Shown here: positions 5,706 to 10,906 of the stretch, piece by piece
Layout: each line of letters starts with the position of its first letter
Numbering within the stretch: the first letter of the stretch is position 1
NCBI GenBank assembly: GCA_905214955.1
Contig: CAJMON010000088.1
Span: 1 to 10,906 of the forward strand
Length of the DNA: 10,906 nucleotides
Reading direction: 5' to 3'
DNA from: an uncultured bacterium
Lineage (GTDB): Bacteria > Bacillota > Clostridia > Lachnospirales > Lachnospiraceae
The notes under the pieces: generated by a model
The model's database searches: none
What the model was told of the DNA's origin: nothing
What the model saw: the letters and a program-made list of their open reading frames with translations, nothing else
Position numbers and translations under genes: made by a program

Positions 5706-6371
5706 TTACTGCTCTCTTGTTTCCCGTGCACGCCGTTCTTCCTGTCTTCTGGCACGCCTGGCATACTCTTCTGAAAACTCTCTGTCCTGGATATGGACTT
5801 TTGTTTTCGTTTTGGCTTTTGCTTTGCTTTTTGTTCTTGCTTTCGCTTTTGTATTTTTTGCTGCGCGTCTACCTGCCGCTTCCCTTCGGCACCCAAATAC
5901 CGCAAACAGAAACAACACACTGGCTGCCAGCCCGTAATACACACCATATCCTGCGGACATTGTGATGGTTACAAATCTTCCGGCAAAGGTAAAGACTGCC
6001 AGACAGCCGGCAAAAATCAGAAAGATCAGGACTGCAAGGGTGCATCCTGCTTTTCTGGCACGGTATCCGCCTTTTAATACCAGAATCATGGAAATCAGGC
6101 CAAAGACCACTGGCAGAACAATCAGAAGGATTCCAAGAATCATCAGAACCAGTGTGATCAGTTCATAATGTTCATGGCCGAACACATTGGTGCTGCCAGG
6201 CATCCCATGAAGTACGTACATTTCTTTTACCAGATCTACCGCATTGATAGTGCTCTTCCCCAGATAAGACTGAAGAATCTCCATATGGAGATACGGCATA
6301 AGCGGAATGATCAGCATTGCCAGCAGAGACACTGCCATAACAATTCCATAAATCGCAGAATTCCTTTTCAT
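5706..6371 (-). CDS. Four-helix membrane protein with polybasic C-terminal tail, function unknown
   Basis: A 221-residue protein I do not recognise. Hydrophobic stretches at about 7-27, 71-98, 108-130 and 141-160 suggest four membrane helices, with an extracellular loop of about 40 residues between the first two. After residue 160 comes a 61-residue soluble tail that is very rich in Lys and Arg. Residues 172-191 are a near-alternating Lys/Ala/Thr repeat, and 200-220 are Arg/Glu-rich and could form a charged helix. By the positive-inside rule the tail should be cytoplasmic. It is the last gene of the one-carbon operon, 13 nt after folD, with only a weak ribosome site (AAAGAGATCG), and its stop lies close to the shared terminator. 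Position alone hints at a role near the methyl-transfer machinery; it may equally be a passenger gene. No enzyme motif is visible. Confidence 0.75.
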   Translation of the reverse strand: MKRNSAIYGIVMAVSLLAMLIIPLMPYLHMEILQSYLGKSTINAVDLVKEMYVLHGMPGSTNVFGHEHYELITLVLMILGILLIVLPVVFGLISMILVLKGGYRARKAGCTLAVLIFLIFAGCLAVFTFAGRFVTITMSAGYGVYYGLAASVLFLFAVFGCRREAAGRRAAKNTKAKARTKSKAKAKTKTKVHIQDREFSEEYARRARRQEERRARETREQ

Positions 6372-6384
6372 GTTTACGATCTCT

Positions 6385-7236
6385 TTATTTTAAGGTGCGT
6401 GCAGCAGCCTCTACCACATGTCCTACCAGAACAGATGTGGTAACGCTTCCTACGCCGCCGGGAACCGGTGTAATGGCATCTACGATGGGCTCTACTTCGT
6501 CAAACTTCACATCGCCGCAGAGCTTTCCTTCTTCGTTCATGTTGATTCCTACATCGATAATGGTCTGACCAGGTTTTACATAAGAAGCATCTACAACGCC
6601 TGCACGTCCTGCAGCTACGATGACAATGTCAGCTTCTCTTACAACAGACGGCATGTCAACAGTTCTGGTGTGGCAGATGGTTACCGTAGCGTTCTTCTTT
6701 ACCAGCATCATAGCAGCCGGTTTTCCAACAACCAGAGAACGGCCTACCACAACGGCTTTCTTTCCGGTGCAGTCGATTCCGTAATGATCCAGGATCTCCA
6801 TACATGCCTGGGGTGTACAGGGCGGGAATCCTACGTTCTTTCCAGTGAACACGCCGGACATAGAGCCATCAGTCATGCAGTCTACATCCTTTGCCGGATC
6901 CAGTGCATTTTCAATGGCATTCTGATCCAGATGCTTTGGCAGCGGACGGAACAGCAGAACACCGTGGATAGTTTCATCTTTGTTTACCTGATCAATAGCT
7001 GCCAGCACTTCTTCCTGTGTGGCTGTCTCCGGAAGGAGAATCTTTTTGCAGGCAACGCCCAGGGTCTCGCAGCGTTTGGTAGCTCCTCTCTCATAAGAGA
7101 TATCACTTTCGTTCTCTCCTACACGGATGATGCACAGAGTCGGCTCTACACCTTTGGCTTTCAGCTCGTTGGCCTGTGCAATGATGCGCTCATTTAATGC
7201 AGCGGTAACTTCTTTTCCTAATAATCTTTTTGCCAT
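6385..7236 (-). CDS. folD: FolD-type methylene-THF dehydrogenase with altered cyclohydrolase site
   Basis: A 283-residue FolD homologue of full length. FolD normally oxidises 5,10-methylene-THF to methenyl-THF with NAD(P) and then hydrolyses it to 10-formyl-THF. The nucleotide-binding half is standard: GKKAVVVGRSLVVGKP (158-173), ADIVIVAAG (202-210), IIDVGIN (226-232) and ITPVPGGVG (255-263). The folate half is unusual. In E. coli the catalytic lysine is four residues after the tyrosine of the SQxYVxxK motif; here Tyr48 is followed by ERGA, so Ala52 takes its place. The VQLPLP glutamine is also replaced: the sequence reads LLFRPLP (94-100), with Phe96 at that position. The KDVD aspartate (119) remains. 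I infer a dehydrogenase with weak or no cyclohydrolase activity, with the neighbouring FchA supplying it. Start ATG 7236 follows an AAGGGAAG site. FchA ends 13 nt upstream. Confidence 0.95.
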   Translation of the reverse strand: MAKRLLGKEVTAALNERIIAQANELKAKGVEPTLCIIRVGENESDISYERGATKRCETLGVACKKILLPETATQEEVLAAIDQVNKDETIHGVLLFRPLPKHLDQNAIENALDPAKDVDCMTDGSMSGVFTGKNVGFPPCTPQACMEILDHYGIDCTGKKAVVVGRSLVVGKPAAMMLVKKNATVTICHTRTVDMPSVVREADIVIVAAGRAGVVDASYVKPGQTIIDVGINMNEEGKLCGDVKFDEVEPIVDAITPVPGGVGSVTTSVLVGHVVEAAARTLK

Positions 7237-7249
7237 GGTTCTTCCCTTT

Positions 7250-7879
7250 CTATTTTAATCTTCCCAGCACACTCTCAAAAATCTCTTCTGCCATCTTGGG
7301 ATATTTTGCCAGCATGGCATCTGCTTTTGCGTTGAGTTCTTCTGCGTACTCACGGTTTTTCATAGATTTGGTATTGATATACACATTCAGAGAAGCACCC
7401 TCTAAAGCAGCCTTGCAGAAAGCAGCTCCAACACCAGCATCACTGATGGCAAGTGTGGAACCCTTTGCTGCAAACTCCTGAATGAGTTCAATGGCTTCGC
7501 AGCACTTTTCCATGATTTCCATGGGAACAGAGCAGGCATCCTTTAATACAATTTCCATGACACGGGCTTTCTCAGCCTTCTCTTCTTCGGTATTGCGGGG
7601 CATACCGTATGCTTTGGAAAGAGGCTCAAAAACTTCTGCATCTTTCTCAACCAGTGCCAGAAGTTCTTTCTGCAGAGTGTCACATTTTGCTTTTAAAGCA
7701 TACATTTCTTCTTCTACATCTGCATATTTCTTTTTTCCTACAGTCAGGCTTCCTACCATGTTGCCAAGGGCAGTTCCGATGGCACCTACCAGGGCAGATG
7801 CTCCGCCGCCGCCTGGAACCGGAGCTTTGGAAGCTAAGACCTCTACAAATTCATTGCAGGGTACAGTTGAAAATCCCAT
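7250..7879 (-). CDS. fchA: FchA: methenyl-THF cyclohydrolase / formimido-THF cyclodeaminase family
   Basis: A 209-residue protein of the cyclodeaminase/cyclohydrolase family (FTCD_C). The hallmark glycine-rich stretch SKAPVPGGGGASALVGAIG is at residues 17-35, followed by the all-helical body, and KGSTLAISDAGVG and CKAALEGASLNVYIN fit the C-terminal half. In acetogens FchA interconverts methenyl-THF and formyl-THF; in purine- or histidine-degrading organisms related proteins remove ammonia from formimino-THF. The context here (folD right behind, methyltransferase and corrinoid activator in front) argues for the cyclohydrolase role. It begins at ATG 7879 with AAGGAG 6 nt upstream. The gap to the DUF3786 gene is 27 nt and to folD 13 nt, so it is part of one operon. 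Its role is probably essential, since FolD lacks part of its own cyclohydrolase site. Confidence 0.95.
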   Translation of the reverse strand: MGFSTVPCNEFVEVLASKAPVPGGGGASALVGAIGTALGNMVGSLTVGKKKYADVEEEMYALKAKCDTLQKELLALVEKDAEVFEPLSKAYGMPRNTEEEKAEKARVMEIVLKDACSVPMEIMEKCCEAIELIQEFAAKGSTLAISDAGVGAAFCKAALEGASLNVYINTKSMKNREYAEELNAKADAMLAKYPKMAEEIFESVLGRLK

Positions 7880-7906
7880 TTTTTATCTCCTTTTTATCCG
7901 TGATCC

Positions 7907-8545
7907 TCAGATCTTTTTCAGTGTTCCGATAGAAATATCTCCCACTACTGCCAGATCCTCTGCTTCAAAGGACAGAGGAAAATTATCGGAAAACAGAATC
8001 TGGGCAGAGGGTGGAAATTCTTCATCTCCGGCCCAGAGTATAAAACGCACATAGTAGTCGTTTATGAATTCAAATTCATAAGAGACATCACCATCGGAAA
8101 GTTTTTTCGCACCGATCTTTTCCATGGCAGCCCGAAATGCTTCCTGCTTATTTCCATAGGAAAATGCCAGACGTAAGATACAGCGGCCATGAAACTGGCG
8201 GTAATACACTTCTCCCCAGGGAACATCCCGATAGGTGAGAAATTTACCAGAAGAAACAGCAGCCACGCCTCTGGTCAGCAAACGGATGATCATAATCTTT
8301 GCAGCAACGGTATCCTCCGCAGCTCCGTATCCCTCATCCGCAGGATCTGCCTTCCTGACTGTGCAGTCCGGCCAGGATACCAAAAACTCTTTCTGCATCA
8401 TGCGTACCTGGAACTCTTTTGTCTCTTTGTGATAAGGAATCCCGGTACGCATGGATGCTTCTTCTGGATTCAGTTTTGCAAACTCCTCCAGATAATGCTC
8501 AAAAGGGATGCGTTCTTTGTTGTCTTTTTCGTATTGTAAATTCAT
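7907..8545 (-). CDS. DUF3786-family protein, function unknown
   Basis: A 212-residue cytoplasmic protein that I assign to DUF3786. The basis is its pattern: an N-terminal acidic helix, an LTYRDVPWGEVYYRQFHGR block (about 102-120), an LAFSYGNKQEAFRAAMEKIGAKKL segment, and a C-terminal AQILFSDNFPLSFEAEDLAVVGD stretch. The family occurs in anaerobes and is often found near corrinoid or CODH/ACS genes as I recall; its biochemistry is not established to my knowledge. It lies 15 nt downstream of the corrinoid activator gene and 27 nt upstream of fchA, with GAGGT before its ATG, so it belongs to the operon. There are no cysteine clusters, membrane segments or nucleotide-binding motifs. A chaperone or accessory role for the corrinoid machinery is a context-based guess. 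The family call is from memory of its sequence pattern and is less sure than its being a real gene. Confidence 0.78.
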   Translation of the reverse strand: MNLQYEKDNKERIPFEHYLEEFAKLNPEEASMRTGIPYHKETKEFQVRMMQKEFLVSWPDCTVRKADPADEGYGAAEDTVAAKIMIIRLLTRGVAAVSSGKFLTYRDVPWGEVYYRQFHGRCILRLAFSYGNKQEAFRAAMEKIGAKKLSDGDVSYEFEFINDYYVRFILWAGDEEFPPSAQILFSDNFPLSFEAEDLAVVGDISIGTLKKI

Positions 8546-8560
8546 AAATACCTCAAAAGC

Positions 8561-10483
8561 TTATTCTGCATCCGCAAACAGGGATGCGTCTGTGTGAGGC
8601 AGGAAACAAGCTGCCACAAACTCATCCATATACTGAGGGATGGTGCTTAACTCAATATAGGTCATATTTTTCGCCAGTTCATAGACCTTTTTCTCGGACT
8701 CTGTGGAATACAGCATGGCGTAAGCGCCCGCCAGAGAAGAGTTGCCGATATAATGGTACATTTCCACCGGAATAGCCGGGAACATTCCGATACGGATGGC
8801 ATTACGCATATTGATACCGCTTCCGATACCGCCTGCTACATAAACCCGTTCAATCATGCTGATATCAAAATCGCAGTAGCTTAACATGGTACGGATGGCC
8901 GAGAAGATAGCTCCTTTGGCACGGATAAAGTTGTCGATATCCACTTCTGTGATTTCCACATCTTTTACAGAGCCTGCTTCTTCCTGGAATGCCAGCACAT
9001 AGCTTCCCATGCCGTATTTGTCATGGCGTACCCGCTTTCCTTCCCGAATAAACTTTCCTTTGGGGCTTAACATTTTGCAGCGGAACAGCTCTGCGATTAC
9101 ATCAATGATACCGGACCCGCACAGTCCTACCGGCTTGGTGCCTTCTTCTCCAATGATGGATAAGCTGGGCTCCATAGTCTCTTCATCAATGGTACAGGCC
9201 TCAATAGCGCCGTCTGTGGCCCGCATTCCGCAACTGATGTCACCGCCCTCGAAAGCCGGTCCTGCAGAACATGCACAGCTCATCATAAAATCAGAGTTTC
9301 CAAATACAATCTCACCATTGGTACCAAGGTCAATAAACAGCGAAAACTCCGGCTGATTCCACAGCATGGAAACAAAAGCACCTGCCGTGATATCTCCGCC
9401 TACATAGCTTCCGATGTTGGGTGATAGGATAATGTGTGCATCCGGATTGATCTTTACACCGATATCAGACGCATATACAGAATTTGTTTTAAAGAAAGTC
9501 GGAATATAGGGCTCCATACGCACCGGATCAGAATCCACACCCAAAAGCAGATGGTTCATGGTGGTGTTTCCTGCGATGCAGGCCCGGTATACCTGATTGC
9601 AGCGGATCTTCGCATGAGCGCACATATTGGCGATCAGCGGATTTAAGGTCTCTTCCACAATGGCTTTCTGCAGTTTCTCTTTTCCGCCTGGTTTGACAGA
9701 TTCAATGATCCGGTTGATAACGTCCGCACCATAACGGATCTGTCCGTTTCCGGTGGAACCTTTGGCCAGGATCTCTCCATCCAGCATGTTGATGATAATG
9801 GCAGATACGGTGGTAGTACCGATATCCACTGCCAATCCTCCTACAACCGGATGGTCCTTTTTTCCAAGTATGTCATATACAAAAATATCCTTTGCAGTTT
9901 TGCGAAGGACAGCCTGTACATGAAATTCATTTTCTCTGAGCGTGTGTGCCAGCTTTTTCAGGACAAAATACGGAATACGAATCTTTTCCATTCCCGTAGC
10001 TGCCTGCAGCGCTCTGGTGAGGCGCTCATTGTCCGGCATGGTGTCATCCAGTGAGGGGACATCCATGGCAAGTTCTACGATTTCCAGGTTGTTTTTAAGT
10101 TCAATACCCACTTCTGAGATCTGATTTTTCAGATCTTCGAAAATTTTCACTTCTTCCGCTGAGCTTAAGTCAGCCACTTTCATACGGCTCTTATACGCAG
10201 AAGCAATGTCCGGCACCAGAACGGCAACATCATCGCAGATCTTGCTGACACAGGCCAGTCTCCATCCTTCCGCATATTCTTCGTCTGAAATATGGCGTGT
10301 TTTCTGTGAATCAACGTTTCCGCTCACCAGCTTGACCTTGCATTTTCCGCAGGATGCATTGCCGGAACAGGGAGCGTCGATAGCTACATTTGTTTTTCTC
10401 GCTACCTCAAGAAGGCTTTCACCGAAAGCAGCGAAGACTGTTACATCTTCGCTGTTCTCAAACTTAAAAGTAACCTTATGCAT
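8561..10483 (-). CDS. Reductive activator of corrinoid enzymes (RACE; 2Fe-2S plus ASKHA/DUF4445 domains)
   Basis: A 640-residue protein of the RACE/AcsV-type family. It reduces inactive Co(II) corrinoid to the active Co(I) state at the cost of ATP. Residues 1-93 form a plant-type ferredoxin domain with C39-x5-C45-x2-C48 and C78. A linker follows to about 210. The ASKHA (actin-like ATPase, DUF4445) domain then shows GGLAVDIGTTT (215-225, phosphate 1), AGNTTMNHLLLG (304-315), FIDLGTNGEI (383-392, phosphate 2), CSAGPAFEGG (405-414), GLCGSGIIDVIAEL (453-466) and AGGIG (550-554, adenosine). The length matches the family. The ATG at 10483 lies 3 nt past the stop of the methyltransferase gene, with GGAG inside that gene's end, so translation is coupled. 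The client could be the corrinoid protein of CODH/ACS (then it is AcsV) or the two carriers at 3723-5635. The window cannot decide. Confidence 0.95.
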   Translation of the reverse strand: MHKVTFKFENSEDVTVFAAFGESLLEVARKTNVAIDAPCSGNASCGKCKVKLVSGNVDSQKTRHISDEEYAEGWRLACVSKICDDVAVLVPDIASAYKSRMKVADLSSAEEVKIFEDLKNQISEVGIELKNNLEIVELAMDVPSLDDTMPDNERLTRALQAATGMEKIRIPYFVLKKLAHTLRENEFHVQAVLRKTAKDIFVYDILGKKDHPVVGGLAVDIGTTTVSAIIINMLDGEILAKGSTGNGQIRYGADVINRIIESVKPGGKEKLQKAIVEETLNPLIANMCAHAKIRCNQVYRACIAGNTTMNHLLLGVDSDPVRMEPYIPTFFKTNSVYASDIGVKINPDAHIILSPNIGSYVGGDITAGAFVSMLWNQPEFSLFIDLGTNGEIVFGNSDFMMSCACSAGPAFEGGDISCGMRATDGAIEACTIDEETMEPSLSIIGEEGTKPVGLCGSGIIDVIAELFRCKMLSPKGKFIREGKRVRHDKYGMGSYVLAFQEEAGSVKDVEITEVDIDNFIRAKGAIFSAIRTMLSYCDFDISMIERVYVAGGIGSGINMRNAIRIGMFPAIPVEMYHYIGNSSLAGAYAMLYSTESEKKVYELAKNMTYIELSTIPQYMDEFVAACFLPHTDASLFADAE

Positions 10484-10486
10484 GTA

Positions 10487-10906
10487 TTAAAGCTCCAGAT
10501 AGGAGTCAGCATACAGGGTGTTATTTTTAATTACATCACAGGACTTAATGGTCTCCATCAGACGCAGATCACACGGATTTACGATTGCGGAGGTCAGACC
10601 CTGCATCATAGCCATAGCTACCATAGCGGAGTCCATAATCGGACGGATGGTCTTCGGCATACCGTTGGAGTTGTTGGACAGACCACCGGTAGAATTCAGA
10701 CCCATATCAGAGAACATCTTGATGCATTCCAGAATATCCATCTGTTTGTCCTGCATTCCTTTGATAACCAGGAACAGCGGGTCAAACCACAGATCAGTCG
10801 GCTCCATACCATGCTCCAGACCTCTCTCCAGAAGCATCTGGCAGTATCCCATACGCTCATCGTTGTCTTTTGCAATACCTTCGCCGTTACACAGTGCAAT
10901 AACGAT
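10487..10906 (-). CDS. Methyl-THF:corrinoid methyltransferase, N-terminal part outside the window
   Basis: The C-terminal 139 residues of a pterin-binding methyltransferase; the frame is open to the window's right edge, so the N-terminal half is missing. It resembles AcsE/MtgA/MetH-type proteins, TIM barrels that move the N5-methyl group of methyl-THF to or from the cobalt of a corrinoid protein. Recognisable parts are IVIALCN-GEGIAKDNDER, EPTDLWFDPL, then GLNSTGGLSNNSNGMP, where the conserved GLSN asparagine contacts the pterin, followed by MVAMAMMQGLTSAIVNPCD and the terminal NNTLYADSYLEL. AcsE-type enzymes end in the same way (LLNxTxYCDSF). It is the first gene seen of the leftward operon. 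Whether it is AcsE of the Wood-Ljungdahl pathway or MtgA of a methylotrophic route cannot be settled from the fragment. Its promoter lies beyond the window. Confidence 0.92.
   Translation of the reverse strand: MVIALCNGEGIAKDNDERMGYCQMLLERGLEHGMEPTDLWFDPLFLVIKGMQDKQMDILECIKMFSDMGLNSTGGLSNNSNGMPKTIRPIMDSAMVAMAMMQGLTSAIVNPCDLRLMETIKSCDVIKNNTLYADSYLEL

Noticed and set aside
6418..7197. A 259-codon plus-strand frame antisense to folD
   Set aside because: It is long only because folD codon choice leaves few stops on the other strand; the product is rich in Cys, Ser and Tyr with no domain, while folD is unmistakable.
7482..8054. A 190-codon plus-strand frame across fchA and the DUF3786 gene
   Set aside because: It is a shadow frame crossing two real genes; composition is Ser/Ala/Phe-rich with no recognisable motif.
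1..10906. CRISPR arrays, insertion sequences, tRNA or rRNA genes, phage or attachment sites
   Set aside because: I looked on both strands and saw no regularly spaced repeats, transposase, integrase or RNA gene signatures; base composition appears even across the window.

Overview
The window looks like the chromosome of an anaerobic, endospore-forming Firmicute, most likely a Lachnospiraceae acetogen related to Blautia. It holds a sporulation coat gene (spoIVA) beside genes for corrinoid-dependent methyl transfer and tetrahydrofolate (THF) one-carbon metabolism. Gene density, strong GGAGG ribosome sites and TTGACA/TATAAT-type promoters fit this. The genus is an inference from gene content, not from any marker gene.

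Layout. (1) 1-1434, minus: spoIVA, missing only its C-terminal end at the window edge. (2) 1435-1964: no convincing protein gene. On the minus strand it holds a consensus promoter, a cobalamin riboswitch aptamer, about 170 nt of further structured RNA and a probable terminator before spoIVA. No cobalamin gene follows, so this looks like an orphan riboswitch RNA. (3) 1965-3500, minus: a PucR/CdaR-type regulator, divergent from (4) 3723-5635, plus: corrinoid protein 1, a terminator, a DUF2284 cysteine-rich protein, then corrinoid protein 2. The back-to-back promoters leave only 12 bp between their -35 boxes. (5) 5654-5690: a perfect 16-bp hairpin that can end transcription from both sides. (6) 5706-10906, minus: an operon running leftward in from beyond the window: a methyl-THF:corrinoid methyltransferase (partial), a reductive activator of corrinoid enzymes (2Fe-2S plus ASKHA domains), a DUF3786 protein, FchA, FolD and a four-helix membrane protein with a polybasic tail. 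Gaps between its genes are 3 to 27 nt.

Working model. The corrinoid proteins carry methyl groups on cobalt. The activator returns accidentally oxidised Co(II) to Co(I). The methyltransferase exchanges methyl groups with THF, and FolD plus FchA interconvert methylene-, methenyl- and formyl-THF. This is either the methyl branch of the Wood-Ljungdahl pathway, probably next to an acs cluster outside the window, or a route for methyl groups taken from methylated substrates. No substrate-specific methyltransferase is inside the window. The most notable points are the orphan cobalamin riboswitch RNA, a FolD lacking two catalytic residues of its cyclohydrolase site while sitting next to a stand-alone cyclohydrolase (FchA), and DUF2284 and DUF3786 proteins embedded in corrinoid operons.
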